64,000 nucleotides of DNA, taken from contig NZ_CP031841.1 in NCBI RefSeq assembly GCF_003432385.1, forward strand, positions 4,882,501 through 4,946,500. The letters run 5' to 3'. The DNA comes from Breoghania sp. L-A4. Lineage in GTDB: Bacteria; Pseudomonadota; Alphaproteobacteria; Rhizobiales; Stappiaceae. The position numbers were made by a program, and so were the translations under genes. Shown here in pieces: positions 57,001 through 64,000 of this stretch; position 1 is the first letter of the stretch, and every line of letters begins with the position of its first letter. The notes beneath the pieces are model-generated. The model did not search any database, was not told where the DNA came from, and saw only the letters and a program-made list of their open reading frames with translations.

Positions 57001-57684
57001 TCAGGGCACCAGCTTGTAGCCGCCTGCTTCCGTGACCAGAAGCCGGGCGTTGGAGGGATCGGATTCGATCTTCTGGCGCAGCCTGTAGATATGGGTTTCC
57101 AGCGTATGCGTGGTGACGCCGGAGTTGTAGCCCCACACCTCATGCAGCAGGACGTCCCGGGTAACCGCTTTCTCGCCGGTGCGATAGAGGTATTTGAGGA
57201 TCGAGGTCTCTTTCTCGGTCAACCGGATCTTCTGGTTCTTCTCGTCCAGCAGCAGCTTGGCGCTCGGCCGGAACGTATAAGGCCCGATCGTGAACGTCGC
57301 GTCCTCGCTCTGCTCGTGCTGGCGCAGATGCGCGCGAATGCGCGCGAGCAGCACCGCGAACTTGAACGGTTTCAGCACATAGTCGTTGGCACCCGCCTCA
57401 AGCCCCAGGATCGTGTCGGAATCCGTGTCGTGTCCCGTCAGCATGATAATCGGCGCGTTGAACCCGTTCTTGCGCAGCAGCTTCACCGCTTCGCGGCCAT
57501 CCATGTCCGGCAGGCCGACGTCCATGATCAGGAGATCGACGTGGTCGCAGCGCGCCATGCGGATGCCCGAGGCGGCGCAATCGGCGGTCTCGGTCTCGAA
57601 CTCCTCGAACAGCGACAACTGCTCGACCAGCGCCTCGCGCAGGTCGGTGTCGTCGTCGACGATCATGATTTTCCGGGCCGTCAT
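57001..57684 (-). CDS. OmpR-family response regulator, CenR-like
   Basis: This 227-residue protein has a receiver domain (KIMIVDDDTDLREALVEQL; phospho-acceptor Asp in LLIMDVGLPDMDG; GLEAGANDYVLKPFKFAVLL) and an OmpR winged helix (LTEKETSILKYLYRTGEKAV; GVTTHTLETHIYRLRQKIE). From memory it closely resembles CenR, the cell-envelope regulator of alphaproteobacteria. The divergent neighbour encodes an L,D-transpeptidase-like envelope enzyme. No histidine kinase gene is nearby. Confidence 0.88.
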   Translation of the reverse strand: MTARKIMIVDDDTDLREALVEQLSLFEEFETETADCAASGIRMARCDHVDLLIMDVGLPDMDGREAVKLLRKNGFNAPIIMLTGHDTDSDTILGLEAGANDYVLKPFKFAVLLARIRAHLRQHEQSEDATFTIGPYTFRPSAKLLLDEKNQKIRLTEKETSILKYLYRTGEKAVTRDVLLHEVWGYNSGVTTHTLETHIYRLRQKIESDPSNARLLVTEAGGYKLVP

Positions 57685-57845
57685 GTGTTCTTCCCTTCGC
57701 CGCGTCGCGCCAGGGGTTGACGCCCCTGTCCGCCCCCAACATGGAGAGCCAAAATCAAAATTGCGATAAATACATAGATGTGATTATGACATCATCTGGT
57801 CAAAATGCGATCACGGCGATGTGATGCTGTGCCGCGGGAGGCGGA

Positions 57846-58415
57846 ATGCGACCCGATAACCGAGCCAATCCGGCGATCCGGAGCGAAAGATGCGCGCAGG
57901 CACCCTGTCTGCGGGTACGCGCCCTGCCGGGCAGCCGGACACGCGGCCGGCTGACGTTTGGCACGCTCGACGTGCCCTGCGCGCTTGGGCGAAGCGGGCT
58001 AACCCGCCGCAAGCGCGAAGGCGACGGCGCCACGCCCATGGGCTCATTCGCGCTTCTTCGCGCCTACTTTCGCGCGGATCGCCAGCCGCGTCCCGAGAGC
58101 AACCTGCCGCTGCGCGCCTTGCGGCCGGATGACGGCTGGTGCGACGACGCGCATGACGGACGCTACAACATGCACGTCACGCTGCCCTTCAACCCCTCGC
58201 ACGAATGCCTGTGGCGTTCGGACCGGCTATACGACGTCATCGTGGTGCTGGACTACAACCTGCGGCCGCGCGTACGCGGCGGCGGCAGCGCCATTTTTTT
58301 CCATGTGGCGCGGGAGGGTTTTGCGCCCACGGAAGGCTGCGTGGCCGTGGCGCCTGACGCCATGCGGCGCATTCTGGCGCGCATTGGCCCTGGCATGACA
58401 ATGCGCATCGGCTGA
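57846..58415 (+). CDS. L,D-transpeptidase (YkuD) catalytic domain protein
   Basis: This protein of about 189 residues carries the YkuD signature: IFFHVAREGFAPTEGCVAVA, with the catalytic His and Cys, and DGATPMGSFALLRAYFR upstream. No signal peptide is seen, as in several alphaproteobacterial homologues. The start is uncertain; ATG 57846 is the first available. It would form 3-3 peptidoglycan cross-links or amidate related substrates. It diverges from the CenR-like regulator with about 160 AT-richer bases between. Confidence 0.8.
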   Translation: MRPDNRANPAIRSERCAQAPCLRVRALPGSRTRGRLTFGTLDVPCALGRSGLTRRKREGDGATPMGSFALLRAYFRADRQPRPESNLPLRALRPDDGWCDDAHDGRYNMHVTLPFNPSHECLWRSDRLYDVIVVLDYNLRPRVRGGGSAIFFHVAREGFAPTEGCVAVAPDAMRRILARIGPGMTMRIG

Positions 58416-58507
58416 GCGGCGTTTGCCACGCCCGGCGCCATTGCGTCTTGTGCCTCCGCCAAGGGTGGCAATCACGGCATGTTTCCGCCATATAGAGACC
58501 AGCAGAC

Positions 58508-59422
58508 ATGAAACCGGAACCCCGCACGACCATGGGCTCAAGCGTGATCCCCTTCCTCAAGATGAACGGCCTCGGCAATGACTTCGTCATCTTCGATGGC
58601 CGTGAGGATCCCGTGCGTCTGAGCAACGTGCAGATCGCGGCGATCGGCGACCGCGCGCGCGGCATCGGCTTCGACCAGATGATCATCGTGGAGAAATCCG
58701 CGCTCGGGGTCGACGCCTTCATGCGCATCTACAACCGCGACGGCGGACAAGTGGATGCCTGCGGCAACGCCACGCGCTGCATCGGCCGCTTGCTGATGGA
58801 GGAATCCGGCACCGACCGAGTAACGATCGAGACCAACGCTGGCCTGCTGTCGGCCTACGCCACGGACGACGAGACCCGCGTCACCGTCGACATGGGCGCG
58901 CCGAAATTCGACTGGCAGGACATCCCGCTGGCGGAGGAATTCCGCGACACCCGCGCCATTGAGCTGCAGATCGGCCCCATCGATGATCCGGTGCTGCATT
59001 CACCCGCGGTCGTCAACGTCGGCAATCCGCATGCCATCTTCTGGGTCGACGATGACATCGAGAACTACGACCTGGAACGTTTCGGGCCGCTTCTGGAAAA
59101 TCACCCGATCTTCCCCGAGCGCGCCAACATCTCGCTGGCCCGTATCACCGGAGAGAACGAGATCCAGCTCAAGGTCTGGGAACGCGGCGTCGGCCTGACC
59201 CGCGCCTGCGGCACCGCCGCCTGCGCCGTGGCCGCCGCCGCCGCGCGCAAGAAGCTGACGAGCCGCCATGTCACCGTGACATTGCCCGGCGGCCCGTTGG
59301 TGCTGGATTGGCGCGAGGACGACGACCACCTGCTGATGACCGGCGACACGGAGCTGGAATTCGAGGGCACGATCGATCTCGAGACGCTCAGCTGGTCGCG
59401 CGACGAGCAAGGAGCCGCGTGA
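58508..59422 (+). CDS. dapF: Diaminopimelate epimerase
   Basis: This 304-residue enzyme converts LL- to meso-diaminopimelate for lysine and peptidoglycan. [19 protein letters not shown] opens the fold. The two catalytic Cys are in [18 protein letters not shown] and [20 protein letters not shown], and [14 protein letters not shown] lies between. ATG 58508 is used; ATG 58541 (MGSSVIPF) is an alternative. It overlaps mtaB by 4 bases. Confidence 0.95.
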   Translation: MKPEPRTTMGSSVIPFLKMNGLGNDFVIFDGREDPVRLSNVQIAAIGDRARGIGFDQMIIVEKSALGVDAFMRIYNRDGGQVDACGNATRCIGRLLMEESGTDRVTIETNAGLLSAYATDDETRVTVDMGAPKFDWQDIPLAEEFRDTRAIELQIGPIDDPVLHSPAVVNVGNPHAIFWVDDDIENYDLERFGPLLENHPIFPERANISLARITGENEIQLKVWERGVGLTRACGTAACAVAAAAARKKLTSRHVTVTLPGGPLVLDWREDDDHLLMTGDTELEFEGTIDLETLSWSRDEQGAA

Positions 59423-60687
59423 CGCGTCCCATGAGCATCGATGTCCTCACCTTCGGCTGCCGGTTGAACGCCTACGAATCGGAAATCATGCGCCACGAGG
59501 CGGAATCCGCCGGATTGGACAACGCCATCCTGGTGAACACCTGCGCGGTGACCAGCGAGGCCGTGCGGCAGGCGCGCCAGTCGATCCGCAAGGCCAGGCG
59601 CGAGAACCCCGGCGCCCGCATCATTGTCACCGGCTGCGCCGCCCAGACCGAATCCGAAACCTTTGCAGGCATGGACGAGGTCGATCTCGTCATCGGCAAC
59701 ACCGAGAAGCTGGAGCGCGGCTCCTATGCCCGCGTGGCCGATTTCGGCATCGACGCCAGCGAGAAGGTGCGCGTCAACGACATCATGAGCGTGCGCGAGA
59801 CCGCCGACCACCTGATCGACGGACTGGAAGGCCGGGCGCGCGCCTTCGTGCAGATCCAGAACGGCTGTGATCACCGCTGCACCTTCTGCATCATCCCCTT
59901 CGGCCGCGGCAACTCGCGCTCGGTTCCCATGGGCGTCATTGTCGGCCAGATCCGCCGTCTGGTGGAAAACGGCTACCGCGAGATCGTGCTCACCGGCGTC
60001 GATATTACCTCGTACGGGACCGATCTGCCGGGCGCGCCGCGCCTGGGCGCGCTGGTGCGGAAAATTCTCAAGCTGGTGCCGGAACTCGGACGGCTGCGGC
60101 TCTCGTCAATCGATTCCATCGAGACGGACGACGATCTGATACGCGCGATCGCCGAGGAAGAGCGGCTGATGCCGCATTTCCACCTGAGCCTGCAGGCCGG
60201 CGACGACATGATCCTCAAGCGCATGAAACGACGGCATCTGCGCGCCGACACCATCCGTTTTTGCGACGAGGTCCGCCGCCTGCGTCCCGATGTGATCTTT
60301 GGCGCCGACATCATCGCGGGCTTTCCGACCGAAACCGAGGCGATGTTCGACAACACGCTGTCGATCGTCGACGAATGCGGCCTCACGCATCTGCACGTGT
60401 TTCCCTTCTCGCCACGCGAGGGAACGCCCGCCGCGCGCATGCCACAGCTCGCCCGGCCGCTCGTCAAGCAGCGCGCTGCCCGCCTGCGCGCCAAGGGAGA
60501 GAAAACATTGGCCCGCCATCTCGCCAGCGAGGTCGGCCTGACCCGTCGGCTCCTCATCGAGCTCAATGGCCTTGGCCGCACGGAACAGTTCACGCCGACG
60601 GAAATCGCCAACGGCGAACCCGGCACCATTGTCTCGGCCCGCATCACGGGTCACAGCCAGCGTCGTCTGCTGGCGGAAGCGGCCTGA
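59419..60687 (+). CDS. mtaB: tRNA t6A37 methylthiotransferase MtaB
   Basis: This 422-residue radical SAM enzyme converts t6A37 to ms2t6A37. The N-terminal cluster Cys are in [22 protein letters not shown] and [12 protein letters not shown]; the radical SAM cluster is [29 protein letters not shown] and [11 protein letters not shown] follow. The GTG start at 59419-59421 is chosen because AAGGAG precedes it and it overlaps the dapF stop (GTGA). It ends with a short TRAM-like region. TsaD, which makes its substrate, is at 33726-34811. Confidence 0.94.
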   Translation: MTRPMSIDVLTFGCRLNAYESEIMRHEAESAGLDNAILVNTCAVTSEAVRQARQSIRKARRENPGARIIVTGCAAQTESETFAGMDEVDLVIGNTEKLERGSYARVADFGIDASEKVRVNDIMSVRETADHLIDGLEGRARAFVQIQNGCDHRCTFCIIPFGRGNSRSVPMGVIVGQIRRLVENGYREIVLTGVDITSYGTDLPGAPRLGALVRKILKLVPELGRLRLSSIDSIETDDDLIRAIAEEERLMPHFHLSLQAGDDMILKRMKRRHLRADTIRFCDEVRRLRPDVIFGADIIAGFPTETEAMFDNTLSIVDECGLTHLHVFPFSPREGTPAARMPQLARPLVKQRAARLRAKGEKTLARHLASEVGLTRRLLIELNGLGRTEQFTPTEIANGEPGTIVSARITGHSQRRLLAEAA

Positions 60688-60704
60688 GGGGCGACACGCA
60701 GTTC

Positions 60705-61994
60705 ATGGCAGACATCGAAAAACGTGGGCTCTTCTCACGCCTGTTCAAGGGCTCCGAAAGGCCCGTGACGCCCGAGACCGATACGCAGGACGCGGATCCG
60801 GCGGCGGAAGTCCTGGCCACCGAGGCCCCGGCAACGCAGACCCTCGAACCTGCCGGTCCCGCCGATGTCGCGACGGACGCTGCTGTGGAAATCCCCGCCG
60901 CGGAGGAAGCGGCCGCCGCGCCGTTGGTCACCGACGCCGCCCTGCCGCAGGTCGTGGATGAGGCCATCGCCGAGGCGCTTGAGGCCGATCCGCCTTCTGG
61001 GCGCGTCGTCACGGATGATACAGATGCGGAACCAGCCGAAGACGCCACTGGCAACGAAACGCCTGAGTCGGAAAAGCGCTCCTGGTTCCAGCGCCTGAAG
61101 CAGGGTCTGTCGCGGTCCTCTTCCGCGCTGTCGGACAACATCACGGGCGTGTTCCGCAAGCGCAAGCTCGACGACGCGGCACTCGAGGAACTCGAGGATA
61201 TCCTCATCCAGGCCGATCTCGGGGTCGAAACGGCGATGGCCATCACCGAACGGCTCGCCGAAGGCCGCTACGACAAGGAGATCTCCGGCGAGGAGGTCAA
61301 GGCCGTGCTCGCCGAGGAAGTGGAGAAGGTGCTGGCGCCCGTCGCCCTGCCGCTCGATCTGGACAGCGGCCACAAGCCTCACGTGGTGCTGATGGTCGGC
61401 GTCAACGGCACCGGCAAGACCACGACGATCGGCAAGCTGGCCGCCAAGCTGACCAGTGAGGGAAAGACTGTCATGATGGCCGCGGGCGACACCTTCCGCG
61501 CCGCCGCCGTCGAGCAGTTGAAGATCTGGGGCGCGCGCACCGGGTCCACCGTAGTGTCGCGCGACACCGGCGCCGATGCCGCAGGCCTCGCCTTCGAGGC
61601 GCTGCAGCATGCGGTCAGGGACGGCGTCGACGTGCTGCTGATCGACACCGCCGGCCGGCTTCAGAACCGCGCCGAGCTGATGGCCGAACTGGAAAAGGTC
61701 GTCCGAGTCATCAAGAAGCAGATGCCCGACGCGCCGCATACCGTGTTGCTGACGCTGGACGCCACCACCGGCCAGAACGCCGTGCAACAGGTGGAGATCT
61801 TCGGGCGCACCGCCGGCGTCACCGGCCTGGTGATGACCAAGCTCGACGGGACCGCGCGCGGCGGCATTCTGGTGGCGATCGCCGCCAAGTTCGGGTTGCC
61901 GGTGCATTTCATCGGCGTCGGCGAAGGCATCAACGACCTCGAGCCGTTTTCGGCGAGTGACTTCGCCAAGGCGATCGTGGGCGGAACAGAGTAG
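60705..61994 (+). CDS. ftsY: Signal recognition particle receptor FtsY
   Basis: This 429-residue SRP GTPase targets membrane proteins to the translocon. An Ala/Glu/Asp-rich acidic region fills residues 20-125. The N domain has [18 protein letters not shown]. The G domain has [18 protein letters not shown] (P-loop), [34 protein letters not shown] and [10 protein letters not shown], ending [20 protein letters not shown]. Start ATG 60705 lies 17 bases after mtaB. Confidence 0.96.
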   Translation: MADIEKRGLFSRLFKGSERPVTPETDTQDADPAAEVLATEAPATQTLEPAGPADVATDAAVEIPAAEEAAAAPLVTDAALPQVVDEAIAEALEADPPSGRVVTDDTDAEPAEDATGNETPESEKRSWFQRLKQGLSRSSSALSDNITGVFRKRKLDDAALEELEDILIQADLGVETAMAITERLAEGRYDKEISGEEVKAVLAEEVEKVLAPVALPLDLDSGHKPHVVLMVGVNGTGKTTTIGKLAAKLTSEGKTVMMAAGDTFRAAAVEQLKIWGARTGSTVVSRDTGADAAGLAFEALQHAVRDGVDVLLIDTAGRLQNRAELMAELEKVVRVIKKQMPDAPHTVLLTLDATTGQNAVQQVEIFGRTAGVTGLVMTKLDGTARGGILVAIAAKFGLPVHFIGVGEGINDLEPFSASDFAKAIVGGTE

Positions 61995-62077
61995 GCGCAC
62001 CGCCGCTTTCTGACCGGCCTCGATCCAGGCATGATGCAAATAGAGCTGAGCATGCAGAGCAAAAGGACCTGACACCC

Positions 62078-62722
62078 GTGGAATTCGAACACGATCCCAA
62101 CGCGCCCGATCGCGAGGAAATCAATCCGCTCTTGAAACTGGCGCTGGAGCTGGGGCCATTGGCGGTGTTCTTCTTCGCCAACGCGCGCGGCGAGAGCCTG
62201 GCGAAACTGTTTCCCGCCCTGGGGGATCTTGGCGGCCCGCTGTTCGTCGCCACCGCCGCCTTCATGGTGGCCATCACAATCTCGCTGGTCGTCTCCTACG
62301 TGCTGACGCGGCGGCTGCCGGTGATGCCCGTGGTTACCGGTGTGGTGGTGCTGGTGTTCGGCGGATTGACGCTCTATTTGCACGACGAGCTGTTCATCAA
62401 GCTCAAGCCGACCATCGTCAACGCCCTGTTCGGCGCGGTGCTGCTGGGCGGGCTGCTCTTTGGAAAATCGTTGCTGGGCTATGTGTTTGACAGCGTCTTC
62501 AAGCTCGATGCAGAAGGCTGGCGCAAGCTGACCCTGCGCTGGGGGCTGTTCTTTTTCTTTCTCGCGGTGCTCAACGAAGTCGTCTGGCGCTCGTTTTCGA
62601 CCGACTTCTGGGTGTCGTTCAAGGTTTTCGGCATGATGCCGATCACTTTCCTGTTCACCCTGTCGCAGCTGCCGCTGATCTCGAAGCACTCGCTTGTGCC
62701 GCTCGGCGAAAAGCGGGACTAA
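62078..62722 (+). CDS. ispZ: Intracellular septation protein A / YciB (IspZ)
   Basis: This 214-residue inner-membrane protein has about five to six hydrophobic helices. [20 protein letters not shown] at the start and [19 protein letters not shown] followed by [20 protein letters not shown] are characteristic of YciB/IspA septation proteins, which act in envelope synthesis. It has a GTG start. ftsY is 83 bases upstream. Confidence 0.93.
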   Translation: MEFEHDPNAPDREEINPLLKLALELGPLAVFFFANARGESLAKLFPALGDLGGPLFVATAAFMVAITISLVVSYVLTRRLPVMPVVTGVVVLVFGGLTLYLHDELFIKLKPTIVNALFGAVLLGGLLFGKSLLGYVFDSVFKLDAEGWRKLTLRWGLFFFFLAVLNEVVWRSFSTDFWVSFKVFGMMPITFLFTLSQLPLISKHSLVPLGEKRD

Positions 62723-62744
62723 GGCGCTTTCGGGATCGCGCGGG

Positions 62745-63143
62745 TCAGGTCGCCAGATTGATCTTGTGCTCTTCGTCGGGATCCCGGTGGGGGCCGTAGA
62801 CGACTCCCGGTGCGGTCCCGGGATAGAGCGGCGTGCGCCCTTCGTCCTTCAGATGCCGCGCGCCTTCATGCCGCATACCCAGCGCCTGCCTGGCGTGTTC
62901 CGCAGTCGCCTGATAGGCGGCGACCCCGTCGAGCCGCGGCGCCTCTTCATGATGCGCGTCGACAAACACCGCCGGATCCTCGGCGGCATCCGCGATTGCT
63001 TCGCGCTCGGCATCGTCGTGCGGCACGATCTCGGTATGCGCCGGATCGTTTCGATCGTGCCCCTTACGATGATGATCGGTCGAATGATCCGCCGCCTTGA
63101 TGAGCGGAACGGGTGGCTGCAGCCTTTCCACAGTGTATGACAT
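62745..63143 (-). CDS. Hypothetical His/Asp-rich protein
   Basis: This 132-residue soluble protein is not recognised. It begins MSYTVERLQPPVPLIKAADH and continues with a charged, His-rich stretch (STDHHRKGHDRNDPAHTE), then helical VAAYQATAEHARQALGMRHE and a tail with PLYPGTAPGVVYGPHRDP. Start ATG 63141-63143 has AGGAGG at good spacing. It converges on ispZ. No signal or membrane segment is visible. Confidence 0.65.
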   Translation of the reverse strand: MSYTVERLQPPVPLIKAADHSTDHHRKGHDRNDPAHTEIVPHDDAEREAIADAAEDPAVFVDAHHEEAPRLDGVAAYQATAEHARQALGMRHEGARHLKDEGRTPLYPGTAPGVVYGPHRDPDEEHKINLAT

Positions 63144-63332
63144 GTCGGGCCTCCTGCCGGGCCTTCTGGCCCGATGATGGCCGGATCCCGTGCGCGGCCA
63201 TACTGTAGTGTCGCAAGAATTTGTTAATCAATGCTTACGCAAGGTTAATCGTGAAAACTGCGCATATTCCCCGAAATTGGGCATTTCATCGCCTCAATTC
63301 ACGCTAAACTCGGCTTCAGGGAAGGATCCGGG

Positions 63333-63791
63333 ATGCGCGAATACACCGACGAATCACTGCGCAAGGCGCTGGATGGCGAGATCATCGCACCCGGCGAACC
63401 CGTGCGCCTGCGCCCCGCCGGACCCGATCTGGAATCGGACGGAGAGGGGGCTCAGGCGGATCCGCGCGATGAGGCGCGGGTGAGGGCGCGATTCTTCAAG
63501 ACGCTGAAAAAGGCCGCGCGCCAGATCCCGTTCATGGACGAACTGGTCGCCGCCTACTATTGCGCGCTCGACCCCGCCTCGCCGCCCAGGGTGCGCGGAA
63601 CGCTGATCGCGGCCCTCGCCTATTTCGTGCTGCCGTTTGACGCGGTGCCCGATTTCCTGCTCGGCATCGGCTTCGGCGACGACGCCACGGTGCTGCTGGC
63701 CGCCATCGGCCTTGTGCGCGCGCACATCCGTGACGAGCATCTTGAAGCCGCCCGCGCGACGCTGGCGGACGATGACGACCCGCTTGCCTAG
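63333..63791 (+). CDS. DUF1232 (YkvA-like) protein
   Basis: This 152-residue protein has a DUF1232 core near residues 75-125: PPRVRGTLIAALAYFVLPFD followed by AVPDFLLGIGFGDDATVLLA, a pair of short membrane-associating helices. The N-terminal half is acidic and variable. Function is unknown. An AT-rich stretch at 63215-63260 with GTTAATC twice, 19 bases apart, lies upstream. It converges on the last gene with a 4-base overlap. Confidence 0.85.
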   Translation: MREYTDESLRKALDGEIIAPGEPVRLRPAGPDLESDGEGAQADPRDEARVRARFFKTLKKAARQIPFMDELVAAYYCALDPASPPRVRGTLIAALAYFVLPFDAVPDFLLGIGFGDDATVLLAAIGLVRAHIRDEHLEAARATLADDDDPLA

Positions 63792-64000
63792 TTGAGCGGA
63801 CAGGTCGTGGCCACGGGCAGATCGGCAGACACGGGCGGATCGGGGAAATATTGCGTCATGCGCTGGACCCGTTCGGCCATCTCCGTGCCGTGCAGCAGTT
63901 CCACCAGCTTCAGAGATTCATCGAGGCCCGAGGAGATTCCGCCGCCGGTCAACCGGTTGCGGTCATGCACATACCGCGGCGCGCCGGGGGCGACCTTGAT
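63788..64000 (-). CDS. DJ-1/PfpI-family protein, C-terminal part (5' end outside window)
   Basis: The 70 codons present carry the C-terminal pattern of DJ-1/PfpI proteins of the isonitrile hydratase or AraC-associated type: RNRLTGGGISSGLDESLKL, then a helix and QYFPDPPVSADLP. The catalytic Cys elbow would be beyond the right edge. The frame is open to the end of the window. Function cannot be narrowed. Confidence 0.75.
   Translation of the reverse strand: MKVAPGAPRYVHDRNRLTGGGISSGLDESLKLVELLHGTEMAERVQRMTQYFPDPPVSADLPVATTCPLN

Noticed and set aside
63215-63260. CtrA-type binding site from two GTTAATC boxes
   Set aside because: The boxes are about 19 bases apart, not the TTAA-N7-TTAA spacing of CtrA sites.

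Overview
The window is a chromosomal segment of a GC-rich alphaproteobacterium, most likely of the Rhizobiales (Hyphomicrobiales). The grounds are family-level: a fused CysN-CysC, a Mic60 homologue inside a hemC-hemD-mic60-hemY cluster divergent from tsaD, a dapF-mtaB-ftsY-ispZ run, a CenR-like regulator and a pqqABCDE operon. No genus can be named from sequence alone. Genes are densely packed on both strands and often overlap by 4 bases. No phage, insertion sequence or CRISPR array was seen.

Layout. 1-13.3 kb is a hydroxycinnamate (ferulate-type) catabolic locus: TRAP transporter genes (dctP apart from dctQM), a MarR regulator, a crotonase, a DUF3237 protein, vanillate demethylase subunits VanA and VanB with a GntR/FCD regulator between them, a hot-dog thioesterase, a thiolase and feruloyl-CoA synthase. 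Together they could take ferulate through CoA-activated chain shortening to vanillate and then protocatechuate; a 3-hydroxyacyl-CoA or vanillin dehydrogenase is not in the window. 13.3-19.0 kb is a dppABCDF peptide importer. 19.3-26.9 kb holds nucleotide-sugar and sulfate-activation genes (galU, galE, cysQ, cysD, cysNC, manC), fitting surface polysaccharide supply and perhaps sulfation. 26.9-27.9 kb has no protein gene but carries an inverted repeat pair, an orphan terminator and, at its right edge, tRNA-Thr(CGT). 28-33.6 kb is hemC-hemD-mic60-hemY. 33.7-39.8 kb has tsaD, a Nudix hydrolase, gpsA, YciI, EVE, a methyltransferase, an M20 amidohydrolase and a GNAT. 40-45.3 kb has leuB, a GNAT, a lipocalin-like protein, a gutted sugar-binding protein, an FAD monooxygenase and asd. 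45.7-49 kb is pqqABCDE. 49-64 kb is mainly housekeeping: carbonic anhydrase, a Rid protein, exonuclease III, a homocysteine methyltransferase, a DEAD-box helicase, argC, leuD, a cNMP-binding protein, a response regulator, an L,D-transpeptidase, dapF, mtaB, ftsY, ispZ and three minor genes.

The most interesting new observation is a 39-codon reading frame upstream of asd whose end is packed with threonine and lysine codons (8 Thr and 3 Lys in residues 27-38), followed by mutually exclusive hairpins before the asd ribosome binding site. It looks like an attenuation leader for the aspartate pathway. A second is a short motif shared by the regions upstream of dctP, the crotonase and fcs, at similar distances from each start, which suggests a common regulator.

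A caution: ten genes (MarR, crotonase, a membrane protein, GntR, thiolase, cysQ twice, manC, mic60, leuB, a GNAT) are broken by single-base shifts. Every one is repaired by adding one base, nearly always in a G or C run, and all lie in the first 42 kb. Sequencing or assembly error is a likelier cause than gene decay. These genes are annotated as whole CDSs with the break point given.
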